Below, in pieces: positions 33,906 through 43,814 of a DNA stretch of 64,000 nucleotides. The notes under the pieces were generated by a model that was given only the letters and a program-made list of their open reading frames with translations, did not search any database and was not told where the DNA came from. Origin of the DNA: Caproicibacter fermentans (GTDB lineage Bacteria; Bacillota; Clostridia; Oscillospirales; Acutalibacteraceae); NCBI RefSeq assembly GCF_009746625.1, contig NZ_VWXL01000003.1, forward strand, positions 41,286 through 105,285, in the 5' to 3' direction. The translations under genes were made by a program, and so were the position numbers. Positions within the stretch are counted from its first letter, which is position 1. Every line of letters begins with the position of its first letter.

Positions 33906-35177
33906 TCAGCCTTCAATTTCGTTGTGCGCCAGCTTTTCTCCGCCGCGCAGGAGAAAGACGCCTTCGTCGCTTTCGCGAAATTCAATATAGCGTTTTACAA
34001 TCACATCGCAGTATTTTTGGTCAAGCTCCATGGAACAGTTGACGCGGTCGGACTGCTCCGCCGCGAGCAGCGTGGTGCCGGAGTCGCCGAAAAGATCAAG
34101 CGTCATGTCGCCGGTATGGGAAGAATTCGTGATTGCCCGCCCCGCCAGCGCAATGGGATTCATGGTCGGGTGTTCCTCCGATTTTTTCGGGCGGGGAATC
34201 TGCCACAGGTCGCTCTGTTGGCGATCCTGCAAAGGGCAGAGGCGCTTTTCGCCGTCCAGCCAGCCGTACCAGATCGGCTCATACTGCGTGTGGTAATCCT
34301 TCCGGGACAGAACGAGCGAGTCCTTCGCCCAGATGATGGTGGACGACCAGTGGAAACCGGTCTCCTTCATGGTGCTCATGGCCGTGCCCCATTCCTGCGC
34401 CGACATCACCATGTAGACCATCGCGCCCGGCTCGCAGGTGAAAGCCATCGCTTTAAACGCCGAAAGCAGGAACGCGTAAAACTGCTCCTCAGTCATCTTG
34501 TCGTTAAGAATCTGCCGGGGCTTCCAGCTGGGGTGCTTCGCGTCGCCGCCGTAATCCACGTTCCACGGCGGGTCGGTAAAAACCATCCGGGCTTTTTTGC
34601 CGCTGAGGAGCCGCGCGACTGCGTCCGGGTCTGTGCTGTCCCCGCACATGAGACGGTGCCTGCCAAGCAGCCACACGTCGCCGGGCCGGGTGACCGGCTC
34701 TGTGATCTTCGCCGCTTCGGCCTCGCTGTCGAAATCGTCCTCGACGATTTTACCGTCCTCGCGGTTCAGTTTCTGGTACAGTTTATCGATCTCCGGTGCT
34801 TCAAACCCGGTTATGTCAAGTGAAATGCCGTACTGCTCGATGTCCTTGAAAACCTCCGCCAGCTTTGCGGTATCCCAGTCGCCGGAAATCTTGTTCAGCG
34901 CGATGTTGAGCGCTTTTTCCCGCGCCTCATCCATGTCAACGACGACGCAGTCGATTTCGTCAAAACCCAGCTGCCGCAGAACCTTGAAGCGCTGATGCCC
35001 GCCGACGATATTTCCGGTGCGCCGGTTCCAGATGATCGGCTCGACATAGCCGAACTCATCCACCGAGCGCAGCAGCTTTTCGTATTCCGGGTCGCCCGGC
35101 TGCAGATCCCTGCGGGGATTGTATTTTGCCGGATTCAGCTTTTCAGCCGGGACTTTTTGTATCTGCATGGAATCCAT
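33906..35177 (-). CDS. ParB-domain DNA methyltransferase (N6-adenine/N4-cytosine type), 423 aa
   Basis: ATG 35177 follows GAGGAGA. The N-terminal third is a ParB/Srx-like domain (LNPAKYNPRRDL, GYVEPIIWNRRTGNIVGGHQRF). The rest is a methyltransferase with catalytic DPPW (MVFTDPPWNVDYGG) before the SAM-binding LDLFGDSGTTLLA, the beta-class order. It probably modifies phage DNA against host restriction or marks packaging DNA. It overlaps the small terminase gene by 35 bases. Confidence 0.9.
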   Translation of the reverse strand: MDSMQIQKVPAEKLNPAKYNPRRDLQPGDPEYEKLLRSVDEFGYVEPIIWNRRTGNIVGGHQRFKVLRQLGFDEIDCVVVDMDEAREKALNIALNKISGDWDTAKLAEVFKDIEQYGISLDITGFEAPEIDKLYQKLNREDGKIVEDDFDSEAEAAKITEPVTRPGDVWLLGRHRLMCGDSTDPDAVARLLSGKKARMVFTDPPWNVDYGGDAKHPSWKPRQILNDKMTEEQFYAFLLSAFKAMAFTCEPGAMVYMVMSAQEWGTAMSTMKETGFHWSSTIIWAKDSLVLSRKDYHTQYEPIWYGWLDGEKRLCPLQDRQQSDLWQIPRPKKSEEHPTMNPIALAGRAITNSSHTGDMTLDLFGDSGTTLLAAEQSDRVNCSMELDQKYCDVIVKRYIEFRESDEGVFLLRGGEKLAHNEIEG

Positions 35178-35754
35178 CGGGCGGTTCTCCTCTCGGCTTC
35201 GATTTGCGCCTGCGGCCGCCGATGATGACCGCCAGCAGGTCTTTTTTCGGATTCGTCACCAATTGCTCGCTGTTGCGCGAGACGATATCCCAGATCGGCT
35301 CCCACGTCGCCAGCACGTTTTTCTGCATTTTCAGCATGGCCTCGGCAAAGTCGGTGATCTCATAGGTTTCGGCGGGCTCTTTTTTCAGCCCCTTTTTGAT
35401 TTTGACAACCGTCGCCGTCTTGCCGAGCTCATACTGCGCGTGGAGCAGGTAGTATTTCGCCATCGCGTAATCGGCAATCAGCGCGGCGGGAACCAGATTC
35501 AGGCAGCCGGACGGCTCCAGATATTTGACCGTGTCGGTATACAGTTCGGTCGGCGTGGGGATGCCGGGACGGTTCTCCTGCTCTCGCTTTTCCATAACGC
35601 GCAGATACGCGGGCGGCTCGTGCGGGTCGACGCCACCGGTGCCCGTGAATTCCACTTTTTTCAAAGGCCGGTGTCCCGGATTTCCTGCCGCCAGCTTCTC
35701 GGCGAGCGGCTTCGGTTTGCGCCCCGCGCCCTTCCTTGCGCCTCCGCTGGGCAT
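35143..35754 (-). CDS. P27-family terminase small subunit, 203 aa
   Basis: Start ATG 35754 (MPSGGARKGAGRKPKPLAEK) follows GGGAGG; an upstream Met lacks a site. The GNPGHRPLKK motif, the EPPAYLR stretch and a central helical region are P27-like. It would recognise phage DNA for packaging with the large subunit. The two terminase genes are here separated by four genes and cargo, whereas they are usually adjacent. Confidence 0.88.
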   Translation of the reverse strand: MPSGGARKGAGRKPKPLAEKLAAGNPGHRPLKKVEFTGTGGVDPHEPPAYLRVMEKREQENRPGIPTPTELYTDTVKYLEPSGCLNLVPAALIADYAMAKYYLLHAQYELGKTATVVKIKKGLKKEPAETYEITDFAEAMLKMQKNVLATWEPIWDIVSRNSEQLVTNPKKDLLAVIIGGRRRKSKPRGEPPDGFHADTKSPG

Positions 35755-36142
35755 AGCGCCGCCTCCCTTTTTTGAAAAGTGTCTTTGCATGTATATGCGG
35801 CTTTTTTTCAAAATGTGCCCGCTTTTTCCGCTCTTTTTGTCGCGGTTTGTCCGTTCCTATCGCGGCCTGTCCCGCCCTGTCGCGGTCCGCCGCCCGCGTG
35901 TCCTCCTGCCAGATGCCCGAAAATCTCCGGGATTTTCCGCGCAGACAGCCTGTACGCTTTTTGAAAAAAGCTGACTATTTGAAAAAACAGCCTGTCAGGC
36001 TTGTTTTTCAAAACGAACAAAGCCCCGAAACATCAGCGTTTCGGGGCAATTCTGATATTTTTGAATTCGCGCGTGTCGCGCGCGAAGGCCTGCCGCGCTG
36101 TCCGCAAGGCAGGGCCGCAGAGATTCAACCGCCCCCCTGGGG
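35755..36142. other. intergenic region with two hairpins, no gene
   Basis: Between the HNH and small terminase genes. A long imperfect inverted repeat, TTGAAAAAACAGCCTG and its near complement, spans 35979-36011; GCCCCGAAAC/GTTTCGGGGC (36022-36047) is a perfect 10-bp stem with a 6-base loop. Both could be terminators or RNA structures. The rest is GC-rich without coding signals. Confidence 0.6.
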
Positions 36143-36496
36143 TCAGCGGTGTCTGTTTTTAGTTGCTGCGGTGATCGCGGAGTGGCAGGACTTGCAAAGC
36201 GACATAAGATTCGACTCCTCATGGGTGCCGCCTTCTGCGATTGGTTTGATGTGATGGACTTCCTCGGCGGGGACATAGCGCCCGGCCTTGAGGCACTGCT
36301 CGCAGAGCGGGTGCTTCGAGAGATACAGGGCGCGGATAGTTTTCCAGCGCCGCCCGTAGATCTTGTTCGAGTCGGGGTCGCGGCGGTACTTGTTATACTC
36401 GCGGTTTGCCTGCGAAGCGTGAGCTTCGCAGTACCTGCCGTCGGTCAGGTTTGGGCAGCCGGGGAAGGCGCAGGGTTTCTTCGGCTTGTGGGGCAT
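36143..36496 (-). CDS. HNH endonuclease, 117 aa
   Basis: ATG 36496 follows GGAGGTG. N-terminal Cys pairs (CAFPGCPNL, RYCEAH) and the HNH core with CEQCL, VHHIKPIAEGG, NLMSLCKSCH are present. In HK97-like phages this nuclease sits beside the terminase and helps cut the concatemer at packaging. It lies upstream of the small terminase gene as expected. Confidence 0.9.
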   Translation of the reverse strand: MPHKPKKPCAFPGCPNLTDGRYCEAHASQANREYNKYRRDPDSNKIYGRRWKTIRALYLSKHPLCEQCLKAGRYVPAEEVHHIKPIAEGGTHEESNLMSLCKSCHSAITAATKNRHR

Positions 36497-36529
36497 AAGG
36501 ACACCTCCGGGTAAAAATCGGACGGGCAC

Positions 36530-36720
36530 GGACGGATCAGACGGACTTTAGACGGGAATATTAATTCCTTTTATTAAGTTTGAGCATGTTTTTTGTTTGG
36601 CGCGTTCATACGCAAAGAATACGTGGACTCCGTTCGGTGTGTTCGGACGGCGGTAAGACTGAACGAAATCCGTCCACGGGTATATTCGGCGTCCGTTCGC
36701 GGTGCGTTCGGGAAGAACCG
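36530..36720. repeat. GC-rich direct repeats next to primase gene
   Basis: CCGTTCGGTGTGTTCGG (36630-36646) and CCGTTCGCGGTGCGTTCGG (36693-36711) are imperfect direct repeats, and GTGGAC (36623) faces GTCCAC (36672). They lie at the 3' side of the primase-helicase gene and may be iterons of a replication origin or a regulatory site; evidence is weak. Confidence 0.3.
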
Positions 36721-39237
36721 TCACTCTGAAAGCCGGATGCCGACCCAGACATGCCTGCGGGTGACGGTATCCCGTCCACGGGACAGCCCCGGTATTGCTT
36801 CCAATTCACGGTTGAAACGGATTTGAGAGACAGGCTTCAGCGCGTTTGCGGAACAGTATTCCTGATAGGTCGAAAACAGATCTTCGCTCATGCAGGTGTG
36901 TCCGCCGTTTATTTCGCAGCATTCTCCAACAAACGCCAGCGCACTGCTGTTCTCCGCCTTGTAGCTCGCGAGTTCTGCCTTCGTCCGCTGGGTTTCGGAA
37001 AACCGGTAGGAATTCTCCATCAAACGCCGGAGCCCGGCCATTGACCACGCCAGTATGCCGTCGGCCTCGGCGGCCAGCTTTTCTTTCAGATTCGGGTCGC
37101 GTTTCTCCTCCGGTATCGCCCGGTCAAAGCGGATCAGCATCAAGCGGCGGTAGAAGCCGTCCGAGCGGTCGGTGTAGCTTTTGGGGACACTGTTGCAGGA
37201 AAACAGCAGGCGCGCAAACGGCTTGAAAGAGAAATATTCCTTAAATTTATGCTGTGCGGAGATATAGTCCTCGCCGGTGATTGCCTTGAAGGTTCCCGTG
37301 TCACGGATATTCTCGGACGGGAGGTCGGCGAACACATTCGCCAGTTTGCCGAAAAGCTGGACCGTTGCGAATTTCTCGTCCAGCGCCTGCCAGGTCAGGG
37401 TGGATACATTGTCAGCGCCGAGCAGGACGTCCTGCACCACGGACAGGAACGTCGATTTTCCACTGTCGCCTTTTCCTACAATTACAAACGATTTCTGCGC
37501 TTTGTTGACCGGGACGAGAAAATATCCCAGAATCTCCTGTATCAGCGGGACTTCGCTTTCCGGCAGGACATCGGAAAGGTAGCGCATGAAAATAGGGCAC
37601 CGTGCCTCCGGGTCATAATTTCCGCCCAGCCGGATTGTGGACAGGTATTTCGGGCCGTGCGGCAGGAATTCATCGGTCATCACGTTGTACAGCCCGTTTT
37701 TAAAGTTCATGATGTAGGGATTTACATTGATTTCACGCACTGTTTTGTCGACCAGCACCTGCCATTGCCATTCCACGTCCCGAATTTCAGCCGCCAGCGC
37801 GTAGCGCGCGTTCATATAGGAACGCACCTTTCGCTGTGCGGTTTTGTCGTTTTTCGGCAGATACACGCCGTTTTCATAGAAATAGTAGCTGTCGGCACAG
37901 TAAAAAAAATGCTCGTTCTCGGCGCAATGGTCGGCGAGCACACCGGGCAGGAAATTCCACTTTCCTTTTTCGGAAACTTCATACCACGCGGGAATCTCGC
38001 TCCCGCACCGTTCCTTGCGCGCTTCCTGCGTCGCCGAAAAAGCTTTATACAATTCTTTTTGGTAGGCCGGAAGCGTTTTGAGGTCAGCCGCCTTAAATTT
38101 AAAGTGGTTCTTAATATTGTCGCCGATAAACGCACCCGCGATTCCGGGGTCGATGTTATACAAATAATCGTTGATAAACCGGCGCGCCGTATGAATGTCG
38201 ACGGCGGCCTCCTGTTTGGGTTTGACGGATGCGAGCGCTTTTTTCAGTTCTTCCACGCTCATCGGGTGAAACGCCAACCCCGCCGGTGATTTGCAGGTGC
38301 AGCTGCCGCCGCGCATTTTCGGGCAGACAAAACCGCGCTCCGCAATCTTCCGGCAGGTCATCGGTTTGGTGCCGGATTGATAGAAATGGTCGATCTTCGC
38401 CTGTGTGGCGTTATAGTCATAAGCCGGATACGGTTTCGACAGCTTGTGGATGACGACCTCGCCGCCCTCGAAAATCGCCAGATTGGAGATCATGGCGTAC
38501 CAGTCCGGCTCTGAGAGGGTTTTTGCGTTCCTTTTACAGTGCTGAATGAACGCACAGCGGCGGCCCACCAGCACCAGCCCTTTCTGGGAGCCCCGATCTT
38601 TATTCGGCGATGAAGCAACGTGCAGCGGCTCATTTTCTTCAGAAAGTTTCGGCAGAACAGCCTCGAGCTCTTTTTGGGTATACCGCAGTTCCGGATTGAA
38701 TTTAACGCATTCCACAGGAACAGGTTCTTCTTTGCAGTGCAGAAAGCCCGGGAGACGGAAAACCCGGCTTTCGTTTACGCAAGCCGGGTCTGCTCCGAAA
38801 TATGCGATCAGCCGTTTCTGGATAGGCCGGAAGCGTTCCACTTTGGCATTTTTCATCAGCCAGTAGCAGTGAAGCGACTTTCGGGTCCTGACGATCAGCG
38901 ATGGTTCGAGCGGAAAAGCCTGAATTTTCGCCAGCTGCTCTTCCAGCGGAATATCGTCGCACTCCATGAACTGGGCGTTGATGCGGGTAATTTCGGAATC
39001 CTCATGCCCGCCGTAGTTGATGACAAAATATATCCCGCGATTCTGCCTGTTGTGGGCTTTTAGCGTATCGACAATTTTGTCGAAATGCCCTTGTTCGATT
39101 TTCAGTTTCTGACCGGAAAACGCGTTATCGGGGCGGTCGGAGAAGATTCGCAGGCAGACGGACTCCGCCGGTTCAAAAAACGCGCCGAGGAATTCTCCCG
39201 GACTGACCGGAACCGGCTTCAGAGAATATTCACTCAC
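36721..39237 (-). CDS. phage primase-helicase (D5/SF3 type), 838 aa
   Basis: GTG 39237 is 7 bases after GGAGGA and is preferred over ATG 39243, which abuts it. The N-terminal third is RepB-like primase sequence (GIYFVINYGGHEDSEITRIN, QFMECDD), the middle has Cys pairs (CPKMRGGSCTC), and the C-terminal part is an SF3 helicase with Walker A VGKGDSGKSTFL and a FADLPSENI region, then a D5 C-terminal winged helix. It starts and drives phage DNA replication with the adjacent polymerase. It overlaps the end of that gene. Confidence 0.88.
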   Translation of the reverse strand: MSEYSLKPVPVSPGEFLGAFFEPAESVCLRIFSDRPDNAFSGQKLKIEQGHFDKIVDTLKAHNRQNRGIYFVINYGGHEDSEITRINAQFMECDDIPLEEQLAKIQAFPLEPSLIVRTRKSLHCYWLMKNAKVERFRPIQKRLIAYFGADPACVNESRVFRLPGFLHCKEEPVPVECVKFNPELRYTQKELEAVLPKLSEENEPLHVASSPNKDRGSQKGLVLVGRRCAFIQHCKRNAKTLSEPDWYAMISNLAIFEGGEVVIHKLSKPYPAYDYNATQAKIDHFYQSGTKPMTCRKIAERGFVCPKMRGGSCTCKSPAGLAFHPMSVEELKKALASVKPKQEAAVDIHTARRFINDYLYNIDPGIAGAFIGDNIKNHFKFKAADLKTLPAYQKELYKAFSATQEARKERCGSEIPAWYEVSEKGKWNFLPGVLADHCAENEHFFYCADSYYFYENGVYLPKNDKTAQRKVRSYMNARYALAAEIRDVEWQWQVLVDKTVREINVNPYIMNFKNGLYNVMTDEFLPHGPKYLSTIRLGGNYDPEARCPIFMRYLSDVLPESEVPLIQEILGYFLVPVNKAQKSFVIVGKGDSGKSTFLSVVQDVLLGADNVSTLTWQALDEKFATVQLFGKLANVFADLPSENIRDTGTFKAITGEDYISAQHKFKEYFSFKPFARLLFSCNSVPKSYTDRSDGFYRRLMLIRFDRAIPEEKRDPNLKEKLAAEADGILAWSMAGLRRLMENSYRFSETQRTKAELASYKAENSSALAFVGECCEINGGHTCMSEDLFSTYQEYCSANALKPVSQIRFNRELEAIPGLSRGRDTVTRRHVWVGIRLSE

Positions 39238-41165
39238 AGGCATTCCTCCAGTTCATGCAACTCCCCAAATCGGGTTCCAACGGAGGCCTCCGCCACAATC
39301 GGCACTGAGAACGCGTCAAAAGGCTTCGTTTCCATGCAGTTTTTGATGAAAATAACGGCCTCTTTGAGGTGATTTTCGGGCAGTTCAAAGACCAGTTCGT
39401 CGTGAATCTGCAGTAAAGGACAAAGCCATGAGCGTTCGGGCAGGCCCCGGACAATCCGCCCGAGAGCAAGTTTGAGAATGTCCGCCGCCGTGCCCTGAAT
39501 CGGTGTGTTCATGGCTACGCGCTGCGCGAAGGACTTCACTTTCCAGTCCTTCGCGGTAATGCCCGGCAGGGAGCGCCTCCGACCGAGCCATGTTTCGGTA
39601 TATTTGCGGAACTCGGCGCGCTTTTTCGTTTCCTCCTGCCAGCGCGAAAGGCGAGGGTATCCGGCCTTGAGGTTGCGGATAATGCTCTCACATTCATTGA
39701 GCGACACATCCAGCCCGGCCTTGAATTTCAGCGTCTTTTGCAGTCCTTTCGGAAACAGCCCGAAAAAGGTGCCGAAGTTGCAGTTCTTGGCGATGGTGCG
39801 CCGCTCCTTGTACTCCGGCGCGCTTTTGTCCTTTGCCTGCTCCAGCGTGATTTTGTAAATGACCGAGGTGGTCTGGGCGTGGATATCCCCGCCGGAACGG
39901 TAGGTTTCAAGCATTTTTTCATCCTTACAATAGAACGCGCCCACGCGCAGCTCGATTTGTGAGAAATCAAGCGACAGCAGGATTTTGCCTTCCGGAGCTA
40001 TAATAAAATTTCGGATGCCGATATCGTCCGCACCGACGCGGGGCATATTCTGGCAGTTCGGATTTTTGGATGCGAAGCGCCCCGTTTCAGTCGCCAGCGG
40101 CAGCAGATCGGGATGGATGCGCCCGGTGGCCGTGTTGACATATTTGAGGTATCCGTCTATGTAGGTGGATTTGATCTTTCCCCAGCGCCGGTACTCCTGC
40201 ACCAGATCAAAGAGGCAAACCAACTCCGGACGGTTCTTTTCACAGTGTTCTTTGAGCAAAATCAGCGCTTCGTCATCGAGCGCGTTTTGTTCCTTCTCCG
40301 TTTGTTTCACTTTCGGAAGTTTCAGGTGGTCAAACAGGTATTTTTTGAAAGCGGCGGTGCTGGCGTTCGCGCCGATGGGAATGTCACCGATGATGAATTC
40401 AATTGATTTGCGAATTTCCGTAAGATGCTTTTCGGCTTCAATCCGTTTCGCTTTCATTAATTCCACATCGAAAGGAAGCCCGTTATACCGCATCAGGCCA
40501 ACAAAGACGGCAGTGGGCGACTCGATTTTTTCCGCGATGAACCGATGCTTCGGCAGGAAGCGGTCAAACCAACTGTTTAGCAGATGATACAGCCGAAGGG
40601 CATAATCTGAGTCGGCACAGGCATACCGGACGGTGCGCTCCGCCTGCGGATCGAGCTCATCGAAATGAAGGCAGCCGACCGTTTCGGTGTAGGATGGCAG
40701 CTGTTCGCCGAAGTATTCCGGTACCAGCATTTTGAGCCCGCAGTCGCCGAGCGACCGGAATTCCTTCTCGTTTTTATACACCAGCTGCGCCGCCGCAATG
40801 GTGTCGTAGCAGGGCTCCTGCACCACGATGCCGCGCGCGTACAAAAATGCGCTTTCAAACGCGAGGTTATGGACGACCTTGGTGACGGAGGGATTCATGA
40901 AGAGCTCCGGTTTTAGCCACGCCCAGATTGCCTCCTGATCGACGGCGTTTTCCCCGACGCGGTGCGACAGCGGTAGATAGACGGCGTCGCCTTCGGTCAC
41001 CGAGAAGCTGATGCCGACGATATGCGACTTGTGCGCGTCCAGCGCGGCGCGGTCATCGTTCCGGTATGCGTCATCCGGCGCGGTTTCAAAGTCGAAAGCG
41101 ACGAGGGGTGCGTCGGACAGGTAGGTTTGCAATTCTTCCAGCGCGAGGACACATCTGTATTCCAA
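39234..41165 (-). CDS. family A DNA polymerase, 643 aa
   Basis: Starts at TTG 41165 with GGAGGG upstream. The N-terminal part is a 3'-5' exonuclease (VAFDFETAPDD; HNLAFESAFL; DSDYALRLYHLL). The polymerase part has ATETGRFASKNPNCQNMPR, LSLDFSQIELRV, NFGTFFGLFPKGL and QIHDELVFE, the A, B and C motifs. No 5' nuclease domain, so shorter than host Pol I. It replicates phage DNA. Confidence 0.95.
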   Translation of the reverse strand: MEYRCVLALEELQTYLSDAPLVAFDFETAPDDAYRNDDRAALDAHKSHIVGISFSVTEGDAVYLPLSHRVGENAVDQEAIWAWLKPELFMNPSVTKVVHNLAFESAFLYARGIVVQEPCYDTIAAAQLVYKNEKEFRSLGDCGLKMLVPEYFGEQLPSYTETVGCLHFDELDPQAERTVRYACADSDYALRLYHLLNSWFDRFLPKHRFIAEKIESPTAVFVGLMRYNGLPFDVELMKAKRIEAEKHLTEIRKSIEFIIGDIPIGANASTAAFKKYLFDHLKLPKVKQTEKEQNALDDEALILLKEHCEKNRPELVCLFDLVQEYRRWGKIKSTYIDGYLKYVNTATGRIHPDLLPLATETGRFASKNPNCQNMPRVGADDIGIRNFIIAPEGKILLSLDFSQIELRVGAFYCKDEKMLETYRSGGDIHAQTTSVIYKITLEQAKDKSAPEYKERRTIAKNCNFGTFFGLFPKGLQKTLKFKAGLDVSLNECESIIRNLKAGYPRLSRWQEETKKRAEFRKYTETWLGRRRSLPGITAKDWKVKSFAQRVAMNTPIQGTAADILKLALGRIVRGLPERSWLCPLLQIHDELVFELPENHLKEAVIFIKNCMETKPFDAFSVPIVAEASVGTRFGELHELEECL

Positions 41166-41441
41166 ACTGACAATCCCTCCTAAAACGGCAGTTCTTATAT
41201 GTTTATGAATGTCGAATTCAGAATAAATGTTGTCCCCACCAAATGCTTAGAATATTACATTTTATACCATATTTAATTGCCATTCACCACGATATGAGCT
41301 ACAATATAAAAGTTAAAGCAGCTGTAATAACTACATCAAAATTAATAGCAATTGTAAGGTTGCTGCTTTTACAAGCTCTATAAAAAATTACAGAAAACCG
41401 ATATTTGGTATAAACAAAACTGTAATGGGGTGAACGATAAC
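41166..41441. other. AT-rich gap between DNA polymerase and defence operon
   Basis: No gene. Contains inverted repeats: AAAGCAGC (41315-41322) with GCTGCTTT (41362-41369), and TTACAG (41388-41393) with CTGTAA (41420-41425), the latter covering the likely promoter region and ribosome site of hsdR. They could be a regulator site. No consensus promoter was found. Confidence 0.5.
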
Positions 41442-43796
41442 ATGAATAAAAAGCAGTTGTCTGAACAGGAAATCAGGACACAGTACATCACCCCTGCAAT
41501 TAAGGCTGCTGGATGGACAAACGGACAAATCCGCGAGGAATATGCAATCACAAAGGGGCGTATTATCGCTCGCGGAGGTACTTATAAGCGTGACAAGGCC
41601 AAATACGCAGATTATTTGCTTTTTTATAAACCACACATCCCATTGGCCATCGTGGAAGCAAAAGATAATAATCACGCCGTATCAGATGGTATGCAGCAGG
41701 CGCTGGACTATGCAGAGCGGTTGCTTGTTCCGTTTGCTTTCACTTCCAATGGCGATGGCTTTACATTCCATAATCGGATGGCTGCGCCGGGTGACGCTGA
41801 GCAATTTGTTCCTTTGGATAAATTCCCAACAGCAGAGCAGCTTTGGAAAATGTATAAAACCGGCACGAACTTGTCGGATCAACAGGAAGCCATCATTGAA
41901 GAACCCTATTACACCCAGAGGGAAGACCGGACACCGCGTTATTATCAGCGCAATGCAATCAACTTGACCGTTGAGGCAATCGCGCGTGGACAAAACCGTA
42001 TTCTCCTAGTTATGGCGACCGGAACCGGCAAGACATTCACTGCATTCCAGATCATCTGGCGACTGTGGAAAGCCGGAGTAAAGAATCGCATTTTATACCT
42101 TGCTGACCGCAACGCACTGATTGATCAGACTTATGTAAATGATTTTTCCCCTTTCAAAGATAAAATGACGATCGTTCGCAACCGCAAGGTGGACAAATCC
42201 TACGAGATTTATTTGGCACTTTATCAGGGTCTTACCGGCGAGGGCGATAAGGAGATATTCAAACAGTTTAGCTCCGGCTTTTTCGATCTGATTGTCGTGG
42301 ACGAATGTCATCGCGGCAGCGCAAAAGAAGACAGCGCATGGCGCGCAGTGCTGGAGTATTTCTCCGCAGCCACGCAGATTGGTCTGACGGCTACTCCCAA
42401 AGAAACAAAAGACGTTTCAAATATTGACTATTTCGGTGAGCCGATTTACACCTACTCTCTTAAGCAGGGTATTGAAGACGGCTTTCTCGCCCCATATCGT
42501 GTCATTCGCGTCACTCTCGATAAGGACGCCGAAGGCTTTCGTCCCTACAAGGGACAAACTGACAAATTTGGCAACGAAATTGTCGATCGTGAATACAACA
42601 CCAGCGACTATGACCGAGAGCTTGTTTTGGAGCAGCGTACCCGCATGGTGGCAAAGGTTGTTTCAAATTACATGAAAAAACATGATTTGCGTTACGATAA
42701 GACCATTTTCTTCTGTGTGGATACGGAGCATGCAGACCGTATGCGGCAGGCGCTTGTGAATGAGAACACCGACCTTGTTAAAGAGGATGAGCGCTATGTG
42801 ATGCGTATTACCGGAGACGACGACATTGGTAAAAAGCAAATTGACGCTTTTCGGGATGTTTCCAGCCGCTATCCGGTGCTTGTCACAACATCAAAATTAC
42901 TGACTACTGGCATAGATGTACAGATGGTCAAGTTTATTGTCTTGGATGCGGAGATTAAGAGTCCAACTGAGTTTAAACAGATCATTGGTCGTGGCACCCG
43001 TGTGCGGGAAGACCTTGGAAAGATGTTTTTTACCATTTTTGATTTTCGCGAAGTAACCCGACATTTTGCTGATCCGGACTTTGATGGTCCAGTGGAGCAG
43101 AATGACACTTTCACGCCGTCTGAAGATGGTCAAATCCCCGATTTGCCTAACGATCCGCCACAGGGTGGCGACCAGCTTACTGATGGCTCGGACACTCCAG
43201 AAGGCGGCGACGATAATCCCCAGCATGAGCGCCGCATGAAATATTATGTTGACAATGTGGAAGTGACTGTGCTGAAGCAACGTGTCCAGTATATCGACAA
43301 GGATGGCAAGTTAATTACGGAATCACTTACGGATTATACCCGTCGCAATGTGCTTGACCAGTACGCCACGCTGGATGATTTTCTTTCGGCGTGGAACAGC
43401 GCAGAGCGCAAGCAGGCAATTCTGGATGAGTTTGCCAAGCGTGGAGTGTTGCTGGAAGAATTGCAGGAGCAGGTCGGGCAAGAGTTTGACCCCTTTGATC
43501 TTGTGTGTCACATCGCATATGATCAGCCGCCGTTGACTCGCAGGGAGCGGGCCAACAATGTTAAAAAGCGAAATTATTTTGCAAAATATGGTGAAAAGGC
43601 TCAGGCTGTTCTAAATGCACTACTTGAAAAATACGCCGAGATCGGAGTCGCCGATCTGGAAAGCATGGATGTACTGAAGGTGAATCCCATTAATCAATTC
43701 GGTAATCCCATGTATATCTTGAATCGTATTTTTAAAGGAAAAAAGAATTTCGAACAAGCGCTGCATGAATTGGAGCAGGAGCTATACGTCGCATAG
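41442..43796 (+). CDS. hsdR: type I restriction enzyme R subunit (EcoEI-like), 784 aa
   Basis: ATG 41442 is 9 bases past GGGGTG; GTG 41430 is an alternative. The N-terminal nuclease has YADYLL...LAIVEAKD (D57, E72-x-K74). The helicase motor has Walker A ATGTGKT (192-198), VDECHRGS, LTATPKET and QIIGRGTRVRED. The C-terminal domain is of EcoEI type. With HsdM and HsdS it would translocate and cut unmodified DNA. It opens a six-gene plus-strand operon in the prophage. All catalytic motifs seem intact. Confidence 0.95.
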   Translation: MNKKQLSEQEIRTQYITPAIKAAGWTNGQIREEYAITKGRIIARGGTYKRDKAKYADYLLFYKPHIPLAIVEAKDNNHAVSDGMQQALDYAERLLVPFAFTSNGDGFTFHNRMAAPGDAEQFVPLDKFPTAEQLWKMYKTGTNLSDQQEAIIEEPYYTQREDRTPRYYQRNAINLTVEAIARGQNRILLVMATGTGKTFTAFQIIWRLWKAGVKNRILYLADRNALIDQTYVNDFSPFKDKMTIVRNRKVDKSYEIYLALYQGLTGEGDKEIFKQFSSGFFDLIVVDECHRGSAKEDSAWRAVLEYFSAATQIGLTATPKETKDVSNIDYFGEPIYTYSLKQGIEDGFLAPYRVIRVTLDKDAEGFRPYKGQTDKFGNEIVDREYNTSDYDRELVLEQRTRMVAKVVSNYMKKHDLRYDKTIFFCVDTEHADRMRQALVNENTDLVKEDERYVMRITGDDDIGKKQIDAFRDVSSRYPVLVTTSKLLTTGIDVQMVKFIVLDAEIKSPTEFKQIIGRGTRVREDLGKMFFTIFDFREVTRHFADPDFDGPVEQNDTFTPSEDGQIPDLPNDPPQGGDQLTDGSDTPEGGDDNPQHERRMKYYVDNVEVTVLKQRVQYIDKDGKLITESLTDYTRRNVLDQYATLDDFLSAWNSAERKQAILDEFAKRGVLLEELQEQVGQEFDPFDLVCHIAYDQPPLTRRERANNVKKRNYFAKYGEKAQAVLNALLEKYAEIGVADLESMDVLKVNPINQFGNPMYILNRIFKGKKNFEQALHELEQELYVA

Positions 43797-43814
43797 ATTT
43801 TGGAGGATGCTAAG

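Noticed and set aside
33815..33985. 57-codon upstream extension of the virulence-related gene
   Set aside because: Overlaps the methyltransferase gene end; ATG 33814 has GGAGGT at proper spacing and matches the family start.
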